64,000 nucleotides of DNA from Colocasia esculenta (Eukaryota; Streptophyta; Magnoliopsida; Alismatales; Araceae). Numbering within the stretch: position 1 is the first letter of the stretch; each line of letters starts with the position of its first letter. Below are positions 33,328-45,269 of this stretch, piece after piece. The notes beneath the pieces were generated by a model that saw only the letters and a list, made by a program, of their open reading frames with translations, was not told the origin of the DNA and did not search any database. The stretch spans positions 4,340,001 through 4,404,000 of the forward strand of contig CM024753.1 in the NCBI GenBank assembly GCA_014218235.1, read 5' to 3'. Position numbers and translations under genes: made by a program.

Positions 33328-36300
33328 ATGGTGTCTCCGCTTGCTAGGGTTCCGATGTGGCCGGCCTTCGCCGTCGCCGCGCTGCTCCTCTGCTCCCTCC
33401 CGGACTCCTCCCGCGCCGAGGACGCGGCAGCCGATGCCGCCGACGCCCCGGAGGGGCCCTCCTTTGTGCTCACCCTCGACGCGTCCAACTTCTCAGACAC
33501 CATCGCTAAGCACCCCTTCATCGTCGTGGAGTTCTACGCCCCCTGGTGAGGCTCCGCCTCCGCCACTCTCGCTGCTTGCTTTGGTCTCTTGGTCTTCATG
33601 TTGCTTGTTGTCCTGCTGCTTGTTTTGGTTTTTGTGTTAGATCGGGCGTGTTTTGGGGCGCCTGTGTTTCCCTGTGCCGATCTGGTTTGATCTGTTTTCT
33701 GCTTCTTCTTTCGACGCGTTTTTGCTTGGTCTCGGATCGATGACCGGATTTCTCTTACATTTTGAAAGTTTGAGCGCTAGTCTCTTGGTCTTCCTGCTGC
33801 TTGTTGTTCTGCTGCTTGTTTTGGTCTCTGTGTTAGATCGGGCGTGTTTTGGGGCGCATGTGTTGCCCGGTGCCGATCTGGTTTCATGATAAAATGCCCT
33901 TTTCGTTTTTTCGTTTTTTTGGTGTCGATTTGATCACTGTCTTATCCAGGATCGTTCCTATTTCTTTCATCTTTCATCAGCGGCCAATTTTTAGAAGCAT
34001 TTTAGACGACCTGTATGGAGATCGGAAATTTTAGATTTGCCTAGAGCGGGCTTCTTTGTTAGTCCGGTTGATTGTTCTTCTTCTAGTGACCAAGTGCTCT
34101 CCTTTTTTCTTTTTGGCAAAGTTCCGACTCCGATGATTTCAGTGTCGTCCAACCGAATGTTTTCCTTTTCACAGAGCACGCATGTTATGGAAATCTGAGA
34201 AGCTTGGTGTTTTCGTTTTGAAGACTGCAATGCAAGAAGTTAGATATTTGAAGTGAATTTTAACTTTTGTTCCCTTTGTTTTCTTTAATAGGTGTGGGCA
34301 CTGCAAGAGACTTGCTCCTGAGGTATCAAAAATCTTATGGAAGCTATCTATTGGATCTAGCCAATTGATAGATATTTTTGGCGCTTATATCTCCCAATCC
34401 ATTAATATTTTCTTCGTTTGCTTAATTTTTTATTATGTTCTAATGCTTGCAGTATGAGAAGGCTGCAGCTGCTTTGAGTAAGCATGATCCACCCATTGTT
34501 CTGGCAAAAGTGGATGCCGACGAGGAGGCCAACAAAGAGCTCGCATCCAAGTATGAGGTGAAAGGTTACCCCACAATTCAGATATTGAGAAATGAAGGGA
34601 AGAACATACAAGAATACAAGGGTCCTCGAGAAGCTGAGGGTATAGTTGAATATTTAAAGAAACAAGCCGGTCCTGCATCTGTAGAGCTTAAATCCTCAGA
34701 AGATGCTAGCAAACTCTTTAATCAAAAGAAAATCTACATTGTAAGATCATGGTCCACTTATTTCAATCCTTTTTCCCTCTTACTACTTTATCTTTCATTT
34801 TTCTTCTCATGACTTGGTTAAGCATAAATGTAGGTGGGAGTATTCTCTGAATTCTCTGGTGAGGAATTTGAAAAGTACATCGCAGTTGCTGAAAAATTGC
34901 GCTCGGACTATGATTTTGGCCATGCATCGGATGCCAAGTTCCTTCCTCGAGGAGAATCTACAGTGAATCCACCCTTTGTGAGATTGTTCAAGCCATTTGA
35001 TGAACTTTATGTTGATTTCAAGGTATTATCATCTCTTCATGCACACCGGTGATTGATCATATTGTAACTTGTTAGAATTTGATTTTGCATCTTGCTGTCA
35101 ATCATGACTACTGATTCCTCTCCCATGCAGGATTTTAGTGTTGATGCTTTGGAGAAGTTCATTGAAGGATCTAGTGTGCCTCTTGTCACTCTGTTTAACG
35201 ACGACCCTGACAATGAACCCTTTGTCACGAAATTCTTTGAGAATGACAATGACAAGGTAATGTCTCTTGTCTGAGCTGCTTGTATCTTGTAATCTTGTTC
35301 AACTTTTTCTCCGTGCATGCTTATGTATCAGTAATTGACACTAGTTAGCATTTTCTTCAGGCAAAGAATTGTCCAATGCATTTATTGTTGCTAACAGTGA
35401 GAATCTATTTCTATTTCATCCATGCTTGGATCGTGTGCAGAATTTTGTAAATAATCCAATGTGAATAAACATAAAAATTCCTTTCTCATTGAGTCGAAAG
35501 CATTTCTTCATGTTTCAATCACATTTGGTACTTTAAAAGGTTGGCACCTATTTTCATTGTATGCCTTTGTGAAATGTGAACAAGCTTTTGTTTTTTTTTT
35601 ATTTGCGTCTTTATTATGCCACTATCCTTGTCATGCCTTTATGAAAATATTTTTGCTTTCCTAGTTTTATCGTTTCATCATCACTTTTTGGAAGGCTTGC
35701 CATCATAATTTTACCTTGAACTATGGAGTAAAAGTGTGAATTTTGAAACACTGGTTGCAAATGCCTAAGGCCATAGTACTTTATTTGTCTGCACTTTCTG
35801 CTTCTGGTTGAAACACAGCAGAATATTTTCTAGCAGCATTTGCATTTAATCTTGCTTTTTCATGTGCATTATGCTCATGGCAACTCTTTTTCATGCATGA
35901 ACCTCCAGTCCATGTTCTTCTTGGACTTCAGCGGTGAGAATTTTGAGGCTTTCAAATCAGCTTATCATGACATTGCTAGAAACTCCAAGGGAAAGAAGAT
36001 TAGTTTCCTGATGGGTGACCTTAATGCTAGTGAGCGTGCCTTCGAGGTTATTGTCCTTAACTTTTCTGTCCATTTTGTAATTTTCCTCTGCATCAGTTGT
36101 GTTCTTGACCTCTGACTTGCTTTTTCATTGCCGCTTCCCTGGACAGTTCTTTGGCCTGAAAAATGACCAGGCACCCCTCATCATTGTGCAAACTAGTACT
36201 GGGAAGAAGAAATTCCTGAAAACGAATGTGGAGCCCACGCACATTGCAGCTTGGATAAAGGATTATTTGGTTGGTTCCTTGGCTTTTTGTTTGAATGAAT

Positions 36301-38193
36301 CTTTTGTAATTGTGTCTTCATGTTCGTGTGCACCTAGTATTAGACTTTTCTTCCACGCTATAAGTTTTATATTCTTAACTCATGTTTTGTATGACTAACA
36401 TGCATATATTTGTGTGCAGGGTGGCAATGTACAGCCATACAGAAGGTCAGAGCCTATTCCTGAAGTCAATAACGAACCTGTTAAGGTTGTTGTGGGTGAT
36501 AGCTTCAATGATATTGTCTCTGGCTCTGGAAAGAATGGTTTGTCCTAATTCTCAAATCCTTTTATTTACACATTATTCATGCAAACTTTTGCGTTATTGT
36601 TTTTCCTTATGTATTTCTGTTTTGTATGCAAGCAAAGTTTCAGCCACCTTGGGTAGTTCATGAATTTCTAGGTGCCGGGAGCACGCAGATTGGTCGTTAT
36701 GACATATGCTCTTATGTTGCTGTTTGTCTCATCATATAAACTATCTAGATCCGTCCCTTGTCTGCCCAACTATGTATCTATGAACCAACCAGTTTAACTT
36801 GATAGTGTAATAAGAAACGATGTAACGTTGGTATATTCACGTAGGAATTTGAGGATGTTTTTCTAAGGTGATGAGATTTAGGAAGTTGCCTTTGCAGATG
36901 GCTTTCTTGTTTAGTCATGTAGTTGACATCCATCTGACAGATGTTTTCTGTTTACCACAATTTGCAGTTCTGATCGAGTTTTATGCCCCATGGTGTGGGC
37001 ATTGCAAGAAATTAGAACCCATTCTAGATGAAGTAGCTATCTCGCTTCAAAGTGATTCCAATGTGGTCATCGCAAAGCTGGTAATCATTCTCTGTCAATT
37101 GGCTGTCAAATGCCCGTATGGTTTCAACTTTACTGCATACATATAGCTATCAGACGAGGCAGGCTATTTTCTTTGGTATCGTTTCGAATGTGCCTAATTG
37201 CATCATAAGAGATCCAAGAACTCTAACATCCTTATCCTATTTCTGTTGAAATAATGTGTTTTTCTATGTCATTTTCTCTTAAAGTCAGATCAATCAAGTA
37301 AAGCACGAGAATACTTTGGTAGCTAATATTCCACCACTGGAATATTGAAGTGTTGATGCTATATTAGGATTATGTAACTATTTCCTGAATATAATAGGGG
37401 CTCAAAGCATTTATCCTATTTCTGTTGAAATAATGTGATTTTCTGTGTCAATTTCTCTTAAAGTCAGATCAATCAAGTAAAGCATGAGAACACTTTGGTA
37501 GCTAATATTCCACCACTGGAATATTGAAGTGTTGATGTTATTAGGATTATGTAACTATTTCCTGAATATAATAGGGGCTTCAAAGCATTTATATATTTTC
37601 CCATGATACTATTTTTTTTTAAGTTGATAAAGCATAGTTGCGTTATAACTAGAAAGAACCCTATTTCTCTTGATCCCCATTATAACTAGAAAGAACCCTA
37701 TCTCTGTTGAAATAATGTGTTTTTCTGTGTCATTTTCTCTTAAAGTCAGATCAATCAAGTAAAGCACCAGAACACTTTGGTAGCTAATATTCCACCACTG
37801 GAATATTGAAGTGTTGATGCTATGTTAGGATTATGTAACTATTTCCTGAATATAATAGGGCTTCAAAGCATTTATATATTTTCCCATAATACTATTTTTT
37901 TTTTTGAAGTTGATAAAGCATAGTTGCGCATTATAACTAGAAAGAACCCTATTTCTCTTGTTCCCCATTATTGACGTTTTCTTGTTCCAAATTTCGAATA
38001 GGATGCAACTGCCAACGACGTCCCAAGCGACGACTTCGAAATCCGGGGCTTTCCAACTCTCTACTTCAGGACGCCGAGTGGTAAGTTGGCCAAATACGAA
38101 GGTGAGAGGACAAAGGAGGGCATCATAGCCTTCATTCAGGAGAACAGGGATCCTGCTGCTGTTGAAGCCAAGCCAGTCAAAGATGAGCTGTAA
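33328..38193 (+). CDS. PDI: Protein disulfide-isomerase (PDIL1-1-like), 511 aa, ten exons
   Basis: Makes and rearranges disulfide bonds in proteins folding in the ER lumen. Exons by splice sites: 33328-33545, 34292-34322, 34453-34740, 34834-35022, 35131-35256, 35909-36046, 36147-36269, 36420-36537, 36968-37080, 38002-38193; they sum to 1536 bases with one open frame. Signal peptide at residues 1-30 (AVAALLLCSL, cleavage after SRA). Thioredoxin domain a has APWCGHCK (C74, C77). It is followed by b and b' (QILRNEG, FLDFSGENF), domain a' with APWCGHCKK (C420, C423) and the cis-Pro loops GYPT and GFPT. The protein ends KDEL, the ER retrieval signal, after an acidic tail. Length fits the family. 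An intron splits the first active-site Trp codon. Intact, unlike the kinase upstream. Confidence 0.95.
33584..33887. repeat. Tandem ~107-bp duplication in PDI intron 1
   Basis: 33584-33689 and 33779-33887 share gtctcttggtcttc, gctgcttgttttggt, gtgttagatcgggcgtgttt and gtgccgatctggttt in order. The duplication lies just after the first exon, in the region where plant introns often carry enhancing motifs. Confidence 0.9.
37233..37975. repeat. Three-copy tandem repeat in PDI intron 9
   Basis: A unit beginning ctatttctgttgaaataatg and containing aaagtcagatcaatcaagta and ccaccactggaatattgaag occurs at 37233-37411, 37412-37698 and 37699-37975. The first copy is shorter, lacking about 100 bases at its end. 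Copies differ at only a few bases, so the expansion is recent. The splice sites of the intron are unaffected. Confidence 0.92.
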
Positions 38194-38700
38194 CCAAAGG
38201 TAATAACAACAATGCATCTTCTTCTTCTTTTCAATTGTGCTTGTTTTGGTAACTGGTAAAGTTGGCATTTTTTTTCTTCTTTCATCTGACACTATCGAGT
38301 TAAGTTAACACTATCGAGTTAAGTTTCTCACATGATCCGTTTTGTTGTTTGTTGCAGAAGGGAGTCATCCCTCTCCGAAGAGTCGAACATATGCATGCGT
38401 GCCTCGGGTCGTCGCAGTAGAGAGTACTACCGGATAGGTATATTTGCCCCCTTTTTTTTTTCCACCCACCACAAATCCGAGGCATGTACATGTACAATTG
38501 TAGGCTATCAGAATAAAGGGGTGGGAATCGCCCCCGTGATTTCGTGTAGGAGCGAGCCATCTGGGTCAGTTGACAGGACTAATAATGGCTCTTCTTGAGG
38601 ACAACATAATGCCAGAATCATCTGTTTCAAGTTATTCCGGTCATCAAATTATCTCATGCTTGTCTAAACTTCTATTATATGTTTACCTACATATATATTG
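38194..38700 (+). other. 3' UTR of the PDI gene, with a probable UTR intron
   Basis: After the TAA at 38191-38193, a donor (gtaataac, 38200) and acceptor (tgttgcag, ending 38357) suggest an intron in the 3' UTR. A poly(A) signal aataaa is at 38512-38517. An intron this close to the stop codon need not trigger nonsense-mediated decay. Confidence 0.5.
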
Positions 38701-41389
38701 AAAAATATGAACTTCTCTTTTGAATGGGCGGTGAAGTCACACGCTGATGAAGCGCTGACTTCGTCATCTCTAAGTATAAGGTCGAGGAGGGGGGGGGGGG
38801 CGGGGGGGGGGCTAGGGTTGCAGATTTGTAGGCCTCCCTAGACTTGTATTAAGAGTGGTTCTGTTCAATCGGGAGTTTAACATTTTCCATATATATTTGT
38901 ATATATTTTTGACCCAAATTGAAAAAGAACAGGTAAATTGTAGGAGAAAAATGGGGAATAAACTGGCCATCTAGCCAGTTTATTCTCACGTCGTTCTAAT
39001 ATGTTTACCTATATTTGTATAGATTTTTTACCCAAATTGAAAAAGAACAGGTAAATTGTAGGAGAAAAGGGGGAGTTTATTTCCCACGTCGTTCTAATAT
39101 TTTTAGGCATTTCATTTTTTTATATTAAATCTCTTTAAAAAGTTCTCTTACATTAGAAAGTTCAAAATTCAACACATCATTATTACATTTTTCTCTCTCT
39201 ATCTCTCTCCTCTCTCTTAAAGTCTATTTTTACATAATTTAAAATTCATTTTATTTGTTTGATAATTAGAGAGAAAAAATAAAAATTTAATCATTAAATA
39301 GTTGAAATTTACACTTCAAAAATGTTATCAAATAATATCTCAGAATCGGAAGGAAAGGTGGTTTGTGTTTTTTCTTAAGAGAAAACGAAAGAAAGGTGGG
39401 AGTGTTTTTTGAAAGGTTGGCAAGTCGAGAACGAGCCACGTATCTAGAGAATTGGAAGCAACAGCATTGGTTGTGTAAAGCAGAAAAAATGCCAACTTAG
39501 AAGGGCAAATCTACACAAATGGCGCCTTCTTTGGCAAATCTTTGAAGTAAACCTCACAAGTCTGGCATCTTAGGAAGAAATTTTAAGGGACATGGTGGTT
39601 GTGGTATCGATCTGACTAATAAGAAGGGCAAATAGTGCGATTAGCGAGGGATTAAGATAGGAAACTAAACAGAGTTGGAACCAGCTGGAACTGCCCTGAC
39701 ACTGTTTGGGAGTGCGGTTGGGAAGATTTTGGGCTGAAAAAGCTTTGACAAATTCGGTCTCAGTTCCAAATATGACTGCCCTTGTATGGGATTTCGTGTA
39801 AAGTTACAATCTATGTAAGGAGAGAGATGGATACAATATTTTATCTCTTTCTTGGTTACAAAAAGCAGATAAGAGTCCACTTCTGGGAGGGTTTCGCCAA
39901 TTCAGAGAGGAAATCTCAGAGCTATCCTAAACTCATAAGATTGGGAGTTGCATGCGAACCACTGCTCCCAAATGAAGTGTGAAGGACACGAAAGCTGTGA
40001 GAGGAAACTCTGACAAGTCAGACAGTTCAAGAAATCCGATTTGTCCAAAACTCTATTTTTAAAAAATTGCTTCCAAACAGTGCCAAATAAAATACATTTA
40101 TACTATACATGACTGCAAAAGGAGTCCTTAATAAGCGATGTCCCGCGAAGCACCCTGAAGTTGGTTTCTCCACAGAAAAGCATGGTTACGAGTCACATTT
40201 GTCTAGAGATAATTAGTTCATGATAACAACCTATCAACCTCGTATATATATAGTTATCAAGTTTACAACGAGTGTTGAAGTGTTTCTCTTGTTGAAATAA
40301 CCATGTAACTCTTCAAATGCCAATACTTAGAGTGCGGTGTAAGCACAACAATTAAGTTCTGAGACCATATAGAGCATAGCTATTTTAATTATAAATTATA
40401 TCATGGCCTAATTAAGGAGTAATGGTTGTTGCACTACGTATGAACTTATCCAATTTCTATGTGACTTGGTGGTCCACATGAGAGCGATGAGACATAAGAA
40501 AAAGGCACCACTAAAATTTCTATCTTATCACCCTCTTCTGTGAACCAATGAAATTAAATACTTGCAATCCACATCATTTTATAACATTTCTATGAAGCAA
40601 TCATATTACAATAAACATTTCTCTCAAAACAATCATACAAAAGTTAGAGAAACCAAAAGACTAGATGCACATGCGCTGCATGTATTACTCTATAGTTGGA
40701 GAACATCCGTACAAAGCAAGTAGCCTACTAAGATGCTGCTTCTTATTGCAGATTATGACTGATAAATCCGGAGGTACGATAAAAGCAAACTGGAAAGACT
40801 TCGGTGACAAGTTCTATAAGATTCATATTGCCGCTACGCGAGCCCATTCTAGTGACAAGATTAAATATCCAAAGACCAAGATGGGAGTCTGGAGAGGAAG
40901 AAACAAGTATTCACACAGCGACGGATACAAGAGCACCATTTGAATTATCTGATTATAATTAGAAATAAATGTTAATACATGAATGAGCTCCATAAAGAGC
41001 AAAACGAATACAATGAGGTAAAAAAAGGAGGAGGAAAAAGCATGCTAAAAAATACAACACTCAAAACATTTTATGGGGAAGAAGCTGGAGTTTACAAGCG
41101 AAAGAATATGACCAGAGATGTCGATGGTAGCAGTGGATAGAACCTCTTCCACGCAATACCGGGCGTGTAAGTTAATCCTCCAGGCCTCACTTGAAGTGAG
41201 CTGATGCATATATGTGATTAACATTACCATCTGTCCCTCGTTTACCCTACTGTTGATAATGGAGAATTTTGTATTCTATGACGGTATAATTTTGCTATAG
41301 CTCGTCTTTCACAATCCTGGATCAATAGAAATAAAAGAAAAGATCATTTTGTGGGGAAAAATAAACATAACTGTTAATTAAGCATTGCT
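38701..41389. other. Spacer with short tandem duplication; no convincing gene
   Basis: G-rich run at 38787-38812. A ~110-bp unit (acccaaattgaaaaagaaca, cacgtcgttctaatat) is present twice, at 38890-39001 and 39010-39100; the first copy carries an extra hairpin actggccatctagccagt. An open frame at 40665-40943 (+) encodes 92 residues with no known domain. The rest is AT-rich. Confidence 0.45.
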
Positions 41390-44300
41390 TCAGAAGGTTT
41401 GATGTAGGTGCACCTTGAACATATTGAGATGGAAAGGCTTCTCAGGGTTCATTCTTCTCAACTTCAAATATGTATACGCAAAACTTAGCTGATCACGCGG
41501 AGTAAAACGATCAACCTCGTTGAACCAAAGACAGGAGAACAAGTTTGACATTGGCGTATGCGCTCTGAGGATGAAAGAACCTTCTGGAACATCTAAAACA
41601 AGCAACAAGAGAGATGAGAAGGTGAGCATAATTAATGCAGCATTGCATGAATACTCAAGGAGTCTAAAAAGTTTGACTGGTTTCATACAACTAGGCAGCA
41701 ATGTGTTTGGATCTGAGGGGTCAAATCTTGTCAATCCGTCAGCCTGATAAAACATGAACTGCTCATCTATGATTGTATGGTTGAACTTATTGAGCTTTTT
41801 ATTCTGCATTACTTCTTCCCATACACAGTGCCGATCATAGTGATTGGAAATGGCATATTCAAAACCTTTTCGCCAAAGGAAATATTCAAGGAGAAGTTGG
41901 GGATCACTGGTCAACCGTAGTTTGCTATCCAGCCAAATTGAATACCTGGACAACAAAACCAAGTCTTTGTTTAATACAAACCACTTCCAAAACATAATTT
42001 TTTGCCATAATGTCCATTAATTGTTCATATAAGATTCATTCAACTCAGTGTAAGAGATTACCTTGCCGAAGGAAAGAGTCGATGTGTTAAAAACTTGGGT
42101 ATTTTTCCAACTCTACGCATGTCTGTGTATGGCAAGTTTTTAACAACAATGATCTTCCACAGTCCAACAAAACCCATGCTGTCTGGCTTTTGGCCTTCGG
42201 CAGATAAAGTTTGCAATGTGTCTTCATCCACAAACATAACAAAGCAGACATTTTTCCTGGATGGACGTTTGACCTACGGTCAACCACAAAGGAAAAATTA
42301 GTGACTGACTTTCAAGTCTCTGTCATCTCTAGTAACAGTTTATCGCGAAGGATTAGAGCTTAGGCAACGAAGGGAAGAGCACATGAAGGCAACACAATCT
42401 TAAATCATCTGCCCCAGAAACAGAGAATGCTAAAATAAAATGGTGGGTCCATGCCACAGTGAGCCATATTCTGAGACATCCAGGGACCTTCTAGTAATAA
42501 GAACATGTCATAACCAATTAACCATCATCTTCCCCAAAAAAAGTCTATGACAGTACCAATGAACTATGAACATAAATCTAACAAGCTTTAGACCATTCAC
42601 TGATGGCAGTATGCATTGACTACTGCCATATGCTGATTATCTTTACTCATGGCAGTATGCATTTACTACTTAGTAGCAAACAAATGGCAAAAACTGAAAT
42701 CAGCGTACTGTGACATCTTTTGATCATCTGAACACTGCAAAAGCTTATTAAGCAAATAGGATAGCCAATTGTAATGCCCCATTCAACTGATGCCGAACAA
42801 CTAACACCACCACGACATGCCAGACAGTGATCTCCAAATATTAAGACTGACAAAAATTTATGCCTTATAAGAGAAATGTCAAATACCGGGGTTGGGAACT
42901 TAATTTCATTAAAGATAATGACAAAAAACTCATTTTAATAAGAAATAATCAAATAAATAAATGACTTAAACATCCGTGGATAAACAGAATTAGATTATGA
43001 AATGAAAAGGTCAATAATTCTAAAGTAAACTAAACTGGCAGCAAAATGATTTAACACTTGTTAGGACAATAACTGAGGAAAAGGTTAGGATTTTGCTTAC
43101 CGTTTTACTACCTGGCGTCTTTAAGTGATCTGAATTTCCAAAGATACAGGAGGATACAACTATATGGCAACTGCTCATATACTTAACATCATCTTCTGCC
43201 AAATCAAACCCAGTGCTCGAGGATCCTTCAGGACCTTTAACAAAACCACAATTAATTTTCTGGTCACGGGCATAGAAAGATTCCTCTCTTTCTTGGAGTG
43301 TCTGATGCCCAGCAAATCTAGGTTCCCAGTTTTCTACTCCACCAGGTCTGTCTTCTGCTTCAGAGTAATGCAAAGAAAATCTTGAGAACTTTTTGCTCTC
43401 CAAAGGTTCCAGGAGTAAATCTGTTGAGTTTAAGAACTTTATTTCACAACCTGCAGCAGTTTTCAGAAAATCATGATGTCAACAAGAAATATTAAGATTT
43501 CATAACACAAGTTGCAGAACTTTTTAGAAAAGCCATCATACCATCAGAGAAAGAAACATGATCTCAGCAATAGGTTTTCAAGAAAATAAACCCCTCTAAC
43601 TTTCATTAACAAGAAACAGAGAAGGAATTGCGATAGTCTGTTACGATGATGCATATTTCTTTTTTATTTTGTTTTAACTCGATTTACCCTTCATAGTGAT
43701 GGAAGAGCCGATCAATTAACACAAGCATGTAACTGTATAAGGAGGCTTTCCCATCAACTTAGTTGTGTAAAACGTACTAGATGTAAAAGTTTGTTTATAT
43801 CTAGAAGCAATTCTCAGTCAATCCACGTATGCAGATAGGCTAGCCCTTCCCTCCCCCCCCCCCCCCCCCCCCCCCCCCCCAACCCCAAGTCCCCATGCCA
43901 CTAAAAGAACAAATGTGAGACATCTTGTGTACCGACAAAATTCCTTCTCAATAGATCTAACAAGATGAAATCCTCCACACAAAATCATTTTAACAGGAGC
44001 TCTACAGATCATAGACAAACCATTAGTACTTGACTGTCATACTACATGAATATACACAGAACTACCTGAAAACTTGTGGCGCTTTGAGTTTCCTTTTGCA
44101 CCCGTCTTCTTCTTTGCAGAGCTAGATGACTTTGTCAACCCAACACCGCTGAGACCATGTTCTGTCTTCCCATTGCCTCCAGATTCTGCAAAAACTGTGT
44201 GAGTACTCCTCTTCATCTTAGCTTTCCTTGTACCCTTGGATTGTTCTCTTGAGGAAATTGTTTGTCCAGTCCCACTATCCCTTCTCACCACTCCCTCAAT

Positions 44301-45269
44301 ATGATCCCCGTTGCCAAGCTCTAAATCATTAGAATCATCCATACCGGCATCCTCTATACCGAAGCCGTCATCATATTCATCACTAGAATCGACCTCCTCC
44401 CCGCGGCTCCCTTCCCCTCCTGGTTGTTCTGACTTCTGCAGCGACTCCTCATATTTCTCCTCATACTCTTTGAGCTCGGTGCGCCCAGCTTCATTATATA
44501 ATCCTCTGCTCTTACTCTGCTCCTGATCGGATTCCCCCGTCCGACCATTACCGGATGTCAATTGCTCTGCTCTTCTCCTCCTCTCCTCATCCTCCGGCAG
44601 ATGATCATCAGTCGCATTACCACCATTATCAGAGGAATCCGGCGAGTCCTCGCCGTACTCGTCGTCCCTCCTCCTGTCGTCCCTGTCCCAATACCTCGAA
44701 TCCCGGCCGACGGCAACGGACCCCTTGCCAAACCTCAGCTGCTTGGACACCACGGATCGGTTCGTCCTCGGCCTGAAGCCAAAAAAGTCGTCCTGCCTCG
44801 TCTCGTTACCTGGTTCCTGCTCCTCATCGGACCTTCCCTGCATGTCTGATGAACAATCACGTGCCCTCATCAGCATCTCAGAGAAGTGATTCAGCCCAAC
44901 CCGAAGAAAACACAATCTAAGCTCGAACTATGATCGCAAAACCAGTGACAAAGATGGCAAATTGAAGGTGTACAGAGAGAGAGAGAGAGAGGGAGGGGGG
45001 AGAGGACGAAGACCTCCATGGCGGAAGATGTAGTGGAAGACGGAGAAGGAGACGAGGAGTCCGAGAGCAATCGTCACCGCCACGGCGATCACGGAGACCC
45101 TCCGGTGGCCGCTCTTGTGGCCGGGGCGCCGGATCCTGCCACCCTGCTTGTGGGGGACACGGATGCTGATCTGGTCCGACCCCCCCGCGGCGCCGCCGCC
45201 GCCGAAGTGTAGGTCGTGGGGCACCCGACCCGCGATCCTGTCCGCACCCGATTGCCTGTACTGGGCCAT
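41390..45269 (-). CDS. DUF616 putative glycosyltransferase (TOD1/MUCI70-like), Golgi type II membrane protein
   Basis: Relatives TOD1 and MUCI70 act in the Golgi on cell-wall or glycan synthesis; the activity here is inferred. Exons on the minus strand: about 45269-45010, about 44906-44066, 43450-43101, 42273-42062, 41945-41689 and 41592-41390. The start MAQYRQSG at 45269 is chosen because a cytosolic tail and one membrane segment (VIAVAVTIALGLLVSFSVF) follow, as in the family. A long acidic stem contains VGRDSRYWDRDDRRRD, a family signature. The DUF616 domain shows CFVMFVDEDT, GLWKIIVV, RVGKIPKFLTHRLFP, YSIWLDSKLRL, WRKGFEYAISNH, IDEQFMFYQADGL, VPEGSFILRAHTPMSNLF and LWFNEVDRFTPRDQLSF. The junctions between the last five exons keep frame. 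The first junction does not close neatly: the only good acceptor gives a stop in the joined frame, so a base may be missing or another site is used. Confidence 0.87.
43853..43880. repeat. Run of 28 C in an intron of the DUF616 gene
   Basis: Uninterrupted C run on the plus strand, G on the transcribed strand. It lies between exons 43101-43450 and 44066-44906, so the gene's pre-mRNA would carry a G run. Confidence 0.9.

Noticed and set aside
40665..40943. 92-codon frame as a gene
   Set aside because: No domain, no flanking exons or leader; noted only in the spacer entry.
41593..41688. Continuous 201-codon frame through 41390-41995
   Set aside because: The middle reads as intron: GTATG donor and TTTTAG acceptor, and removal joins LLPSY to VPEGSF as in the family.
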